NCBI RefSeq assembly: GCF_900104255.1
Contig: NZ_FNKZ01000002.1
Span: 930,001-994,000 of the forward strand
Length of the DNA stretch: 64,000 nucleotides
From: Pseudoxanthomonas sp. CF385
GTDB lineage: Bacteria; Pseudomonadota; Gammaproteobacteria; Xanthomonadales; Xanthomonadaceae
Direction of reading: 5' to 3'
Part shown: piece by piece, positions 17,448 through 26,320 of the stretch
How the letters are laid out: the number at the start of each line of letters is the position of its first letter
How positions within the stretch are numbered: the stretch's first letter is position 1
Position numbers and translations under genes: made by a program
The notes under the pieces: generated by a model
What the model was told of the DNA's origin: nothing
What the model saw: the letters and a program-made list of their open reading frames with translations, nothing else
Databases searched by the model: none

Positions 17448-18601
17448 GCGTTCTCCCTCGCGCGGGCGGGAAGATGGATCACCACGCGCGTGCCGCTGCC
17501 CGGCACGCTGTCCAGGGTGGCGAAGCCGCCGGACTGGGAGGCGAAGCCGAAGACCTGGCTCAAGCCGAGCCCACTGCCGCGCCCCACTTCCTTCGTGGTG
17601 AAGAAAGGTTCGAACACCCGTTCCTGGTGTTCGAAGGGAATGCCCTCGCCCGTGTCATCGACCGCCACCACGACAAAATCCCGCTCCTCGTCCGTACCGG
17701 CGCCAGTGTCGCGCTCGCGGTGCATGGACGTTGTGATGGTGATGGCGCCGCCCCGCGGCATCGCATCGCGGCTGTTGCAGACCAGGTTCAGCACCGCGGC
17801 CTCGAACTGCGCGATGTCCACGTCGACGGCGGGCACCTGGTTGTCGAGCTGCAGCTGCAGGGTGACATGCGTGCCGGCGGCGCGCTGGAACATGTCCTTC
17901 GACTGCACCAGCAGGTGGTTCACCTGCGCGCGTTCCGGCGCCAGCGGTTGCCCGCGGCCGAACGTCAGCAGCTGCCGCGTGAGCAGTGCGCCGCGTTCCG
18001 ACGCCCTCAGCCCCGCGGCCACCAGTTTCTGGATATCCGGGTCCTGCGACTTCGCGCCGATCAGGTCCAGGCTGTTGAGCACGATCGCCAGCAGGTTGTT
18101 GAAGTCGTGCGCCAGCCCGAGCGTGAGCTTGCCGACGGCTTCGAGCTTCTGCGATTGCAGCAGCGCATGCTGCGCCTGGATCAGGCGCTGTTCGGATTCG
18201 TAGCGTTCGGTGACGTCGCGGGTGACCTTGGCGAAGCCGATCAGTTCGCCGCCGTCGAAGATCGGGTCGATCACCACGAAGGCGCGGAACCGGCGCCCGT
18301 CCTTCCGCAGGCGCCACCCCTCCTCCAGGAAGCGGCCCTCGCTGGCCGCACGCTTCAGGTTCAGCGCGGGCCGGTCCGCCTGCACGTCTTCGGGCAGGTA
18401 GAAGCGCGAGTAATGGGTGCCGATGACTTCGTGTTCCGCGTAGCCCTTGATGTGCTGCGCGCCCGCGTTCCAGGAGCGGATCACGCCCTCGGTGTCCAGC
18501 ATGTAGATCGCGTAGTCGGTGACCGAATTCAACAGCAGATCGGTCTGCCGCGAATTATCGCCAAGGCCCGTAGCGGGCCCCAGGTCCTGACGTTCCTGCA
18601 T
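17444..18601 (-). CDS. PAS-domain sensor histidine kinase
   Basis: A 385-residue cytosolic kinase. A PAS domain spans about 25-135 (YAIYMLDTEGVIRSWNAGA and a PAC-like FVVIDPIF segment). The dimerisation/phosphoacceptor helix has LGLAHDFNNLLAIVLNSL (His in the AHDFNN form), and the HATPase domain shows NLVCNSRDAMPRGG, DDTGEGIPFE and GRGSGLGLSQVFGF. It lacks membrane segments and so senses an internal signal, perhaps redox or a small ligand. Coupled to the receiver gene. Confidence 0.9.
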   Translation of the reverse strand: MQERQDLGPATGLGDNSRQTDLLLNSVTDYAIYMLDTEGVIRSWNAGAQHIKGYAEHEVIGTHYSRFYLPEDVQADRPALNLKRAASEGRFLEEGWRLRKDGRRFRAFVVIDPIFDGGELIGFAKVTRDVTERYESEQRLIQAQHALLQSQKLEAVGKLTLGLAHDFNNLLAIVLNSLDLIGAKSQDPDIQKLVAAGLRASERGALLTRQLLTFGRGQPLAPERAQVNHLLVQSKDMFQRAAGTHVTLQLQLDNQVPAVDVDIAQFEAAVLNLVCNSRDAMPRGGAITITTSMHRERDTGAGTDEERDFVVVAVDDTGEGIPFEHQERVFEPFFTTKEVGRGSGLGLSQVFGFASQSGGFATLDSVPGSGTRVVIHLPARARENA

Positions 18602-18686
18602 GGCCCACTCCCGGCATGGCTGCCGCCACCCTAGGCCCGCCACCGTGAAGCAGGCGTAGAGGGCGAACGGGGCGCGTGTCCGCGGA

Positions 18687-18926
18687 TTATGGACGGGCGT
18701 GCAGCGCCACGTTGAGCCGATCGACCACCATCGCCCAGTCGGCGTCGTCGAGGCGCTCCTCACGCAGCAGCTGCGCCTGTGCAGGCGACCAGAACGGCGC
18801 TTCTTCCAGGCTCACGTCGTCGGGCAAGGGCGAATGTGTCGCGATGAACTGCTGGATGCTGGCGTTGTCGTTCGGCAGGCCCAACTGGGCGAACAGGTCG
18901 GAGAAGGGATGGACGGGCTGTTCCAT
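18687..18926 (-). CDS. DUF2789-like protein
   Basis: A 79-residue acidic helical protein, MEQPVHPFSDLFAQLGLPND..., closely matching the DUF2789 signature (FSDLFAQLGLP, then IQQFIATH, and a C-terminal DDADWAMVVDRLN). These small proteins are widespread in gammaproteobacteria and uncharacterised. It stands alone here, ahead of a long intergenic region. Confidence 0.8.
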   Translation of the reverse strand: MEQPVHPFSDLFAQLGLPNDNASIQQFIATHSPLPDDVSLEEAPFWSPAQAQLLREERLDDADWAMVVDRLNVALHARP

Positions 18927-19303
18927 GGGGCGGGCTCGCGAGGGAAGAGCGCCAGCCTAACGCCGAACGCGTTAAATGAACGACAGCGTGAGAGCACTGG
19001 CGCCGCACCTTTGCACTGCGTGGTCGACAAATTTCGCACCCTGTTGCATCCCATCAGGAGCCACACGCCACAGCGCGTGTGGCATGCCATCAATGAAAAG
19101 CCTAGCTCCTGTCACGGCGCATAGAAGGTCCGCGCCGGAAGAATGACTTGGGAATCAGACGCACCACTCCGATGTTTCTACGCGAGTTGGCCGGAAGTCC
19201 GGCCAGCACCACTGTGAAGGAAGCGTCACTGTCCGGTCCACTGTGTGACGAGCGTTGGCAAAGGTACTCGTGCTATTCCGGCATGTCGTCATGGAGACTC
19301 AAC
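18927..19303. other. Intergenic region without a supported gene
   Basis: 377 bp of lower-GC sequence between the DUF2789 gene and the secreted protein at 19304. It contains one clear stem, GCCACACG/CGTGTGGC at 19060-19083 with an eight-base loop, and a GGAGACTC stretch shortly before the next gene's ATG. The open frame extending from 19148 has no family support and is not called as coding. Confidence 0.6.
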
Positions 19304-20320
19304 ATGAATCGCTACACCTTGGGGTTGTCGATCGCATTGATCGCGCTGTCTGGAATCTCCCAGAAGGTCATCGCGGGTGAAGGGCGCTATGTACCGAAGA
19401 CCGAGCGGGGCCGCGCTGCGGCTCACATCGTGAAAAAGTGGGCTGGCTACGTCCACACGGTATACGGCACGTCGCCGCAGCGTTGGGCGAGCTCGATGCA
19501 GGGCACGTTCGCGGAGTCCGACATCGCCAACCTCCAGGCGGCAGCGAGCAAGCAGACCTATGAGGCGATGTTAGCGACGCTGCTTGGCCAGCGCCTGGAC
19601 GACGAGCAGGTCATCGACAACATGGCAAAATCCAATGGCTCGCTGGCCGCGATCAAGTCTCTGGGAAGTTCCGCCGAGGATCTGGTATACACCATGGTTA
19701 CGCCGTGTCGGATCCTCGATACGCGCAACGCCGTAGGTCGTATCACCGGTGGACTGGTGCGTGATTTCGCCGTCCATACCGCAAATTTCTCGGGCCAGGG
19801 CGGTAACAGTTCCGATTGCGGCATCCCCTCGGATCCGTCGGCCGTCGCGATCAACGTCGTGGCCGTAACGCCGGACCAAGGAGGCTTCATGACGATCTAT
19901 CCTTCGGGCACGGCGCGCCCGAATGCGGCCAGCCTCAACTACACCGCAGGCGGTATCATCGCCAACGCGATCATCGCCAAGACCACCGTGGGCCAGCCCG
20001 CGGACCTGAGCATCTATTCGCAGTACGGCACGGATGTCGTCATCGACATCGTAGGCTACTTCATGGCCCCAGAAGCGACGCCGCTGTCGTGCACGACCGT
20101 GGACGGAACCTCGACCTCCCTCACTGCGGGCGCCGTCAACAACGTGTTCGCGCCTTCCTGCCCATCTGGCTACACCCGGACGGAAGTGCAATGCAGGCCG
20201 GGCTCCTTCGAACTGGTCCAAGTCGGCTCATGGGACGGCCACTGCAATTACAAGAACCCTTCAGGTGTCGCCTTGTCTGCCAGCGCAGCGTCGCGGTGCT
20301 GCCGCGTGCCTGGGCGCTAG
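19304..20320 (+). CDS. Secreted protein with an actinobacterial-like surface repeat domain
   Basis: A 338-residue exported protein: signal peptide to about residue 25 (LGLSIALIALSGISQKVIAG), an Ala/Gln-rich helical part, then from about residue 130 a beta domain starting VTPCRILDTRNAVGRITGG. It includes MTIYPSGTARPNAASLNY and ends in VVIDIVGYFMAP. That pattern is known from secreted actinobacterial and some proteobacterial surface proteins. The C-terminus has a Cys-rich module (SCPSGY, VQCRPGS, RCCRVPG). Third-position GC is lower than in its neighbours, suggesting acquisition. Adhesion is only a guess. Confidence 0.62.
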   Translation: MNRYTLGLSIALIALSGISQKVIAGEGRYVPKTERGRAAAHIVKKWAGYVHTVYGTSPQRWASSMQGTFAESDIANLQAAASKQTYEAMLATLLGQRLDDEQVIDNMAKSNGSLAAIKSLGSSAEDLVYTMVTPCRILDTRNAVGRITGGLVRDFAVHTANFSGQGGNSSDCGIPSDPSAVAINVVAVTPDQGGFMTIYPSGTARPNAASLNYTAGGIIANAIIAKTTVGQPADLSIYSQYGTDVVIDIVGYFMAPEATPLSCTTVDGTSTSLTAGAVNNVFAPSCPSGYTRTEVQCRPGSFELVQVGSWDGHCNYKNPSGVALSASAASRCCRVPGR

Positions 20321-20347
20321 GAGTTTTTCCTCTCTCGATACGGGAGG

Positions 20348-20380
20348 CTGCCAGGCAGGGCGCCATGCCATGCCTGGCAG
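20348..20380. terminator. Inverted repeat, probable terminator
   Basis: A perfect ten-base stem CTGCCAGGCA/TGCCTGGCAG with a 13-base loop lies between the convergent genes ending at 20320 and 20408. There is no U-tract on the plus side, so it may act as a hairpin without being a classic rho-independent terminator. Confidence 0.55.
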
Positions 20381-20407
20381 TGAGGGTGCGTTACGACGCG
20401 AAGGCGC

Positions 20408-21046
20408 CTACGGGCCCACCACCGCACGCACCTCGAGCACGCGCGTCAGCGCCTGCCACAGGCGCTCCGTCTCGTCGGCGGGCAGGCGGCCGTCGCCGTC
20501 TTCGTCCACGTCGGTCAGTCCGTCCGGGTAACGCGCATCGGCGTTCTCCAGGTAGAAGACGATGGCTTCGTGGCGGCCTTCCGTGTCGGCGACGCGGGCC
20601 AGGCGTACCACGTGCCAGTAGCGCGGCGGCTGCAGGCCGTTCGCCTGCAGCGCGGCGCGGGTGCGCGCGGCTTCCAGCGCGGGCTCCCGCGCGGCCGCGG
20701 TGGCGTCGTCGTAGGCGTACGCGCCGAAGCGGTACACGTGCGGGCCCAGCGTGCGCGGCGGTCGGGAGGGGAACACGAAACGGAAGTCGGAACCGGGCTG
20801 CACGGTCTCGAACTGCAGCACCAGCATCCGCGTCACCCCGCCGTCGGAAGTCTCGACGAACAGCCGGCGCTCGGCATCGGTCTGGTCGCGGATCGGGAAC
20901 CGCAGGGCCGGCAACGGCGTCAGCGCGGGGTCCACGTGGAAGGTCGCATCCGGCACCGCGGGCGACGCCACCGCATGCGCGTCGCCGGCCTGCGCCGCAC
21001 CCGGCAACGCCAGCAGGCACGCGATCAGGATCAGCCAGCGTTTCAT
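20408..21046 (-). CDS. Secreted protein with an EF-hand-like loop
   Basis: A 212-residue exported protein with a signal peptide (LILIACLLALPGAAQAG) and a beta-rich core. Near the C-terminus the stretch DEDGDGRLPADE fits the twelve-residue EF-hand calcium loop (Asp 1, 3 and 5, Gly 6, Leu 8, Glu 12). No other domain is recognised. It ends close to a strong inverted repeat and is divergent from the M28 peptidase gene. Confidence 0.6.
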   Translation of the reverse strand: MKRWLILIACLLALPGAAQAGDAHAVASPAVPDATFHVDPALTPLPALRFPIRDQTDAERRLFVETSDGGVTRMLVLQFETVQPGSDFRFVFPSRPPRTLGPHVYRFGAYAYDDATAAAREPALEAARTRAALQANGLQPPRYWHVVRLARVADTEGRHEAIVFYLENADARYPDGLTDVDEDGDGRLPADETERLWQALTRVLEVRAVVGP

Positions 21047-21209
21047 CGTCGCGCACCTCCGGGATTCGCGATGGACTCTGCGCGCGCCGCCGCCCGTCCG
21101 AGCGTGCTGGAAGTCATCACCCGCGGTCCGTCCGGCACGCGAGGACCGGCCGCGGAAGTGGTAGCGTGGCCGCCGTAACGCTGCAGGCCGTCATCCGGGG
21201 GATGCGACG

Positions 21210-22634
21210 ATGAAACCGTTCTTGCTGGGTGCGACGACGCTGCTGTTCTCCCTGCTGGCCAGCGTGCTGCTGCTGCGGTCGGATGCCGCACCGATCGCAC
21301 CGGCGTCCGGTCCGCGCACGCAGGCCGCAGCCCCCGCGATCCGATGGAACGCGCCGCGCGTGGCGGGCCCGGCGGACGCGCGCACGAGGGATCGGACCGG
21401 TGGACCCGCCGCCGCGGCGCCGGCCGACCCGTTCGCGCCGATGTACATCGTGACGTCCCAGCAGACCTACCAGGGCATCCGCGGCATGGCCCGCAATCCG
21501 GTCGCGCGACGCGACAGCAGCGGCCTGCCGGTGCTGATCTCGGAAACGCGGGCCGACCGCCTCGGCGAGATCAGCCGCTACGTGCATGCCAACGAGCATC
21601 GCTGCGGTGGCTACTTCGCGTTCCCCAGCCGGGCGCAGGCCGAGGCCTTCGTCAGCGAGGGCCGGGCGAAGGAAGCAATGACGAAGGCGCTCGCCGGGCC
21701 CTACACGCTCGACAACCAGGCGACGGTGAGCGGGTGGCTGCCGCAGGTGCAGGAACAGCGCCTCTACGACACCATCAACCACCTTTCCAGCTACCGCAAC
21801 CGCTACTACGCCAGCACGCACGGGCGAACATCGGCCGAGTGGATCCGGACCCATTGGCAGTCGCTGGCGGCCGGCCGCACGGACGTCACCACGGAGCTGT
21901 TCACCGGCTGCACCACCTGCTCCACGCAGCCGTCGGTGATCCTCACCATCCGCGGCTGGGACCTGCCCGACGAAGTCGTGGTGCTGGGCGCGCACCTGGA
22001 TTCGATCAACGGCAACACCCCCAACGACCCCAACCAGCTGGCGCCGGGCGCCGACGACGACGCGTCCGGCATCGCCACGCTCACCGAGACGCTGCGCATT
22101 GCGTTGGCCGACGGCTGGCAGCCGCGGCGCACGGTGAAGTTCATGGGGTATGCGGCGGAGGAAGTCGGCCTGCGCGGCTCCAACGCCATCGCGCAGTCGT
22201 TCCGCCGCAGCGGGGTCAACGTGGTCAGCGTGCTGCAGGTGGACATGACCAACTACAAGTCCGGCGCGGTCACGGACATGAAGCTGATCTCCGATTTCTC
22301 CAACACCGATCTGAAGAATTTCTTCATCACCCTGTTCGACACCTACCTGGCGCCGATGGGCCTGACCCGCGGCAGCACGGCCTGCGGCTACGCGTGTTCC
22401 GACCATGCGTCGTGGACGAACGCCGGCTATCCGGCCGCGATGATGTTCGAGGCCGGCAGCCCGAACGGCAGCTTCCCCTACATCCACACGCCCTACGACA
22501 CGCTGGCGACGATGGGGGAATCGGCGCAGCACAGCGTCAAGTTCACCCAGTTCGCGCTGGCGTACCTGGGCGAGACCGCGAAGACGCGCGGACAGGTGAC
22601 GGGTGGACCCGGACAGGTGCTGACAAAACCTTGA
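21210..22634 (+). CDS. Secreted M28-family zinc aminopeptidase
   Basis: A 474-residue exported peptidase resembling Vibrio-type bacterial leucyl aminopeptidase. Signal peptide about 1-25; the Pro/Ala-rich segment to about 80 may be a propeptide or linker. Zinc-site elements follow in order: GAHLDSING (His, Asp), PGADDDASGIATL (Asp), YAAEEVGLRGS (Glu pair), VDMTNYKS (Asp) and ACSDHASWTNAG (His). It should trim amino acids from extracellular peptides. It starts at an ATG with GGGGGATGCGACG just upstream. Gene family secure. Confidence 0.87.
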   Translation: MKPFLLGATTLLFSLLASVLLLRSDAAPIAPASGPRTQAAAPAIRWNAPRVAGPADARTRDRTGGPAAAAPADPFAPMYIVTSQQTYQGIRGMARNPVARRDSSGLPVLISETRADRLGEISRYVHANEHRCGGYFAFPSRAQAEAFVSEGRAKEAMTKALAGPYTLDNQATVSGWLPQVQEQRLYDTINHLSSYRNRYYASTHGRTSAEWIRTHWQSLAAGRTDVTTELFTGCTTCSTQPSVILTIRGWDLPDEVVVLGAHLDSINGNTPNDPNQLAPGADDDASGIATLTETLRIALADGWQPRRTVKFMGYAAEEVGLRGSNAIAQSFRRSGVNVVSVLQVDMTNYKSGAVTDMKLISDFSNTDLKNFFITLFDTYLAPMGLTRGSTACGYACSDHASWTNAGYPAAMMFEAGSPNGSFPYIHTPYDTLATMGESAQHSVKFTQFALAYLGETAKTRGQVTGGPGQVLTKP

Positions 22635-22642
22635 CCGTAGTC

Positions 22643-22712
22643 GTAGGGTGGGCCTCGGCCCACCGTTCGGGATGACGGATGCCGTGCGACGGTGGGCTTG
22701 AGCCCACCCTAC
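22643..22712. repeat. Paired REP-like hairpins
   Basis: Two hairpins in tandem: GGTGGGCCTCGGCCCACC, and 26 bases further GGTGGGCTTGAGCCCACC, with outer GTAGGGT/ACCCTAC sequence making the pair one longer dyad. It lies in the gap between the M28 peptidase and the PPOX-like gene, and a third related hairpin occurs at 23332. This is a repeat pair of the bacterial interspersed mosaic type. Confidence 0.75.
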
Positions 22713-22735
22713 GGCAACGAGCTTTGGAGACCGAG

Positions 22736-23317
22736 ATGAGACACGCGTTCGCGAACATCGCTTTCACGCCCGCCGTCCGCGAGGTGCAGGCGCGCGACGG
22801 CAGCCGTGCGCAGTACGCGCGGGCCTTCGAGTCCGGGGACGGTGTGCGCAATGCGGAACTCGGGCCGGATGAAGCGGCCTTCATCCATGCGCAGCGCAGT
22901 TTCTACATGGCGACGGTGTCGGAAACCGGCTGGCCGTACGTGCAGCATCGCGGCGGCAGCCCGGGGTTCCTGCAAGTGGTCGACGCCACGACGCTGTCGT
23001 TCACCGACCTGCCCGGCAACCGGCAGTTCATCAGCGTGGGCAACCTGGCCCAGGACGATCGGGTGGCCTTGATCCTGGTCGACTACGCGCACCGGCACCG
23101 GCTGAAGCTGCTGGGCCGGCTGGCGGTGCAGGAATCGCCGGGCAGCGGACGTACCGAGCGCGAGATGCGGATCCATGTCGAAGCCTTCGACTGGAATTGC
23201 CCGAAATACATTCCGGTCCGCTTCGAGGCCGAAGACGTGCAGCGCGCGCTCGACGAGCGCGACCAGCGCATCGCGGCGCTGGAGGCGCAGTTGGCGGAGG
23301 CGCGCAGCGCGCGGTAG
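22736..23317 (+). CDS. Pyridoxamine 5'-phosphate oxidase-like flavin-binding protein
   Basis: A 193-residue protein with a split-barrel fold. The features seen are FYMATVSETGWPYVQHRGG (strand with the FMN-phosphate region), FTDLPGNRQFISVGNLAQDD and VALILVDYAHRHRLKLLGR. These match the PPOX/general stress FMN-binding superfamily. Substrate cannot be told; some relatives reduce small electrophiles, others bind haem or F420. The last 20 residues form a coiled helix (LDERDQRIAALEAQLAEA). Start ATG 22736 follows a GGAGACCGAG. Confidence 0.75.
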   Translation: MRHAFANIAFTPAVREVQARDGSRAQYARAFESGDGVRNAELGPDEAAFIHAQRSFYMATVSETGWPYVQHRGGSPGFLQVVDATTLSFTDLPGNRQFISVGNLAQDDRVALILVDYAHRHRLKLLGRLAVQESPGSGRTEREMRIHVEAFDWNCPKYIPVRFEAEDVQRALDERDQRIAALEAQLAEARSAR

Positions 23318-23331
23318 TGCGTCGCAGGGAC

Positions 23332-23349
23332 GGTGGGCTGACGCCCACC
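23332..23349. repeat. REP-like hairpin
   Basis: GGTGGGCTGACGCCCACC, the same seven-base arms as the pair at 22643-22712 with a four-base loop. It is located between convergent genes ending at 23317 and 23366, where it may also stop transcription. Confidence 0.7.
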
Positions 23350-23365
23350 CTGCGGGCTGCGCGGC

Positions 23366-23719
23366 TCAGGCGCCCAGCAGTTCGACGTCGAACTTCAGGG
23401 TGGCGTGGGGAGGAATGACGCCGCCGGCGCCGCGTGCGCCGTAGCCCAGGTTCGCCGGGATGATGAGGGTGCGCTGGCCGCCTTCCTTCATGCCCTGCAC
23501 GCCTTCGTCCCAGCCCTGGATGACCATGCCCTCGCCGAGGGGAAAGATGAAGGGTTCGCCGCGATCCTTGCTGGAGTCGAACTTGGCGCCCTGTTGGCCG
23601 TTCTCGTAGAGCCAGCCGGTGTAGTGCACGGTGACGTTGCGGCCGGGCTTGGCTTCGGCGCCGCCGCCGACGACGGTGTCTTCGAACTGCAGGCCAGACG
23701 CGGTCGTGGTGAATGCCAT
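23366..23719 (-). CDS. FKBP-type peptidyl-prolyl cis-trans isomerase
   Basis: A 117-residue single-domain FKBP. Characteristic segments include VTVHYTGWLYENGQQGAKFD, SSKDRGEPFIFPLGEGMVI, QGWDEGVQGMKEGGQRTLII and PANLGYGARGAGGVIPPHAT. These cover the aromatic pocket and the FK506-binding loops. It has no signal peptide, so the isomerase should work in the cytoplasm on proline-limited folding. The start at MAFTTTAS is supported by a GGAACACC upstream and by family length; the longer frame is not used. Confidence 0.93.
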   Translation of the reverse strand: MAFTTTASGLQFEDTVVGGGAEAKPGRNVTVHYTGWLYENGQQGAKFDSSKDRGEPFIFPLGEGMVIQGWDEGVQGMKEGGQRTLIIPANLGYGARGAGGVIPPHATLKFDVELLGA

Positions 23720-24014
23720 GGGGTGTTCCTCGTGGAATCGGGTTGTCGTGGTGCGTAGTTTATCGCGCGGGCGGGTCCGGGGCGGGAAGCACGCGCCACC
23801 CACCGCCGGTCCAACGCGTCCGGGTCTCCCAGGGCGGGCCAGGGCCGCGCGCGCCTGACGCCACGTAGCAACACGTGCGGGTCGATTTCGCACCGCATGG
23901 ACGCGGCTTCATCGGCGGCGGCCACGGTTCGTCCGCCGGACGCTGTCCGGATCCGTGCGCGCGTCGATACTCGAACGACGCCCGGACGCTCCCGCGCGCC
24001 GACCGAGGACATCC

Positions 24015-24683
24015 ATGTCGCCCCCGCATCTCGCCAACCTCGCCGTGCATGTCGGCGCCGGCACGCTCGCCCTGCTGGTGGGCTTCGCGCTGCTGGCCCG
24101 CGCCAAGGGCACGCCGACGCATCGCCGGTGGGGCAAGGTGTTCTGCGCGCTCGCGCTGCTGGTGTCGCTGTCGGCCGCGGTCGGCACCCTGTTCTTCCGC
24201 TTCATCCCGGTGTTCGCCGTGCTGACGGTGCTGGTCCCCTATCAGCTCGTCAGCGGCTGGCGGTCGATCCACACGCGCGAGCGCGGGCCTTCCGGATTCG
24301 ACGCGCTGTGGACGCTGGCGGCGCTCGCGTTCGCGGTGGCGCTCACGCCCGCGCTGGTGTCGTCTTCCGGGCGCGCCGACATCGTGGCGTACGCATCGCT
24401 CGGCGCGCTCTTCACGCTGCTGGCCTACGACACGGTGCGCTGGTGCTTCCCGCGCCGCTGGTTCGCCACGCTCTGGCGCTACGACCACGCGTACAAGCTC
24501 ATCGCCTCGCTGTTCGGCATGCTCTCCGCGGCGGTGGGCAACCTCGTCCGCGTGGGCCAACCCTGGTCGCAGATCGCGCCGTCCGTGATCGGCCTGCTGA
24601 CGATCGCGTTCTTCTTCGTCCAGCTGCGGCGGCGCGAGGTGAGGGCGCGCCTAGCGACGCACGGGCAGGCGGAATACGGGTAA
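24015..24683 (+). CDS. Multi-pass membrane protein of unknown function
   Basis: A 222-residue protein with about six hydrophobic helices, starting HLANLAVHVGAGTLALLVGF. Features are HRRWGKVFC in the first loop and a His/Arg-rich C-terminal end. The HVGAGTLALLVGF ... HRRWG arrangement resembles the DUF2306-type membrane family. Function unknown. GAGGAC precedes ATG 24015 with good spacing. Confidence 0.65.
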   Translation: MSPPHLANLAVHVGAGTLALLVGFALLARAKGTPTHRRWGKVFCALALLVSLSAAVGTLFFRFIPVFAVLTVLVPYQLVSGWRSIHTRERGPSGFDALWTLAALAFAVALTPALVSSSGRADIVAYASLGALFTLLAYDTVRWCFPRRWFATLWRYDHAYKLIASLFGMLSAAVGNLVRVGQPWSQIAPSVIGLLTIAFFFVQLRRREVRARLATHGQAEYG

Positions 24684-24705
24684 GGTCGGCGTCCGCGCCG
24701 ACACG

Positions 24706-24948
24706 CTACTTCGAGAGTTCCCGCAGAGCGGTAAGCAGGAAGCCGGCGCCGAACACGATCATCGACCCGATGATGAACATGGCCACGCCACCGGTGTACG
24801 CATGGTTCTTGATCTCGACGACCCACGTTCCCGTGCGCCAGCATCTCTCGGCGGCGTACAGTCCGTACAGAAGAAAGAACCCTCCGCCAAGCGCGATGAA
24901 CGTTTGCGTGGAACGGTCGACCGTCTCAATGCCCGCATCCTGGGTCAT
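24706..24948 (-). CDS. Small membrane protein
   Basis: An 80-residue protein with two hydrophobic helices (TFIALGGGFFLLYGLYAA and GGVAMFIIGSMIVFGAGFLL). Its ATG at 24948 overlaps the stop of the lipoprotein gene by four bases, which argues against the longer frame and for coupled translation. No family recognised. Confidence 0.6.
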   Translation of the reverse strand: MTQDAGIETVDRSTQTFIALGGGFFLLYGLYAAERCWRTGTWVVEIKNHAYTGGVAMFIIGSMIVFGAGFLLTALRELSK

Positions 24949-25631
24949 TTCGTCGCATCCCGGATACAGTCGGCGGGAGACGCGATCGGTCGACCTACGC
25001 ACGCATCCAGCTTCCTTTCTTCCGCGCGCCGCGACAGGGCCTGCTTCGCCTGTTCGCAAAGCGCGACCAGCTGCGTCGTCCGCTGCGGCGCGACGCAGGC
25101 GGCCGTCAGTCGGTCGAGCAGCACGGCTTCATCGCCCTCGGACGACGAGAACATCCGCATCTCGACTTTCTCGATCAGCGCCATCGCGGATGCCTCCCGT
25201 ACGGTCGCATCCGCAGCGGTCGATGCCGTCTTGTCCAGGAGGGCGTTCACCACGTCTTTCCCAGCGACGAGAGTGAGCTCACGCGCCGCCTGCACGGCGA
25301 TGGCCGGCCTGGTGTCATCCAGGCTGTCGATCAGGAACATCCTGAATTCGTTGGTCGGGCCTTGTCCCCGGCTGCTCAGCAGACCGGCAATGGCAATCCA
25401 GCGCGAGCGCGCCTTGTCCTGCGATCGGCGCGGCGCGCCGGTTCGCCACGCTTCCAGAAAGCGAGCCGTTGCGGCCGCGGGATCGGCTTCATACTCGCGG
25501 TAGACCTTCAGACCGGCTTCGTCCTCTTCGCTCATGCCGCCACGCTCGACGACGAGGCAGCCGGCAAGCAGCGGCAGGACGAGCATGAGCGTCATCGCTG
25601 CTGCGATGAGTCTGCGCGACGGATGTCCCAT
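24945..25631 (-). CDS. Lipoprotein with a HEAT-like helical region
   Basis: A 228-residue protein with a lipobox at about residue 25 (LVLPLLAGC) after a hydrophobic signal. The mature part is all helix, with repeating amphipathic segments such as FLIDSLDDTRPAIAVQAARE and VREASAMALIEKVEMRMF that look HEAT-like. Late cysteines (AACVAPQ, ALCEQAK, DACVG, DCIRD) may pair. It is translationally coupled to a tiny membrane protein. Function unknown; the pair may form a small envelope unit. Confidence 0.62.
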   Translation of the reverse strand: MGHPSRRLIAAAMTLMLVLPLLAGCLVVERGGMSEEDEAGLKVYREYEADPAAATARFLEAWRTGAPRRSQDKARSRWIAIAGLLSSRGQGPTNEFRMFLIDSLDDTRPAIAVQAARELTLVAGKDVVNALLDKTASTAADATVREASAMALIEKVEMRMFSSSEGDEAVLLDRLTAACVAPQRTTQLVALCEQAKQALSRRAEERKLDACVGRPIASPADCIRDATK

Positions 25632-25744
25632 GCGTGCCCCTTACCTTCCTGATGGACGGCATTGTGCAGTACGCGCTGGCCCGACAGCGAAAACAACGAG
25701 CCCCGCCGAAGCGGGGCCCGTGTTCTCGCAGAACAGCGCCTGCG

Positions 25745-26218
25745 TCACTGCGCCGGCGCCGCCTCATCGGCGGTCCTGCGCCTGCGATCAAAGCGCGCCC
25801 CCAAGGCCTGCCGCAGGGTGTCCAGGCCGTCGGCCTGGCCGGCGACCTTGAGGTGGGCGTAGCCTTCCAGTGAGGCGACCATCAGGTCGCTGCCCAGCGC
25901 CATTTCGCTGTCGATCAGGCGGTCGTAGACGCGCTGCAGGCGGACGATGACGGGGCGCAGGGCGTCGAGGGCGGCCAGGTCGGCCTGGTAGTCGGCCACG
26001 TCGAAGTTGCGCGGCAGCACGCCCGGGTGTTTGCCGAGGGTGATGACGGCCTGGCGGCAGAAGGCTTCGGACTTGTCGCCCATCTTGGTCAGTTCGCGGC
26101 GTTCGTCGGGGGTCAGGCCGATCAGGCCGGTGAAGCGCTGTTCCAGGGTGTCGATGGCGCCTTCGATGGCGGTCAGGTCCTCTGCGCTGAAGCGCAGGGA
26201 GATGCGGTTCTGGGTCAT
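25745..26218 (-). CDS. Helical protein of unknown function
   Basis: A 157-residue, mostly helical cytosolic protein: MTQNRISLRFSAEDLTAIEGAI, ITLGKHPGVLPRNFDVADYQ, and a basic Arg-rich tail (RFDRRRRTADEA). It has a conserved-looking DSEMALGSDLMVASLEGYAHLK segment. Codon usage is typical of this genome. The upstream ATG (26236) is in frame but 26218 fits better. Downstream of it in the window is the 21-bp repeat array, which lies just 5' of this gene. Confidence 0.55.
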   Translation of the reverse strand: MTQNRISLRFSAEDLTAIEGAIDTLEQRFTGLIGLTPDERRELTKMGDKSEAFCRQAVITLGKHPGVLPRNFDVADYQADLAALDALRPVIVRLQRVYDRLIDSEMALGSDLMVASLEGYAHLKVAGQADGLDTLRQALGARFDRRRRTADEAAPAQ

Positions 26219-26320
26219 GGTCACTCCGTTGATCACAGTGAAAGGACACGCCGGCGTTCATCGCCGACGCCAGCAGCCTAGCGTGCGTGCGCGGGCATTG
26301 CCTCTCACAAATGCAGCGCA

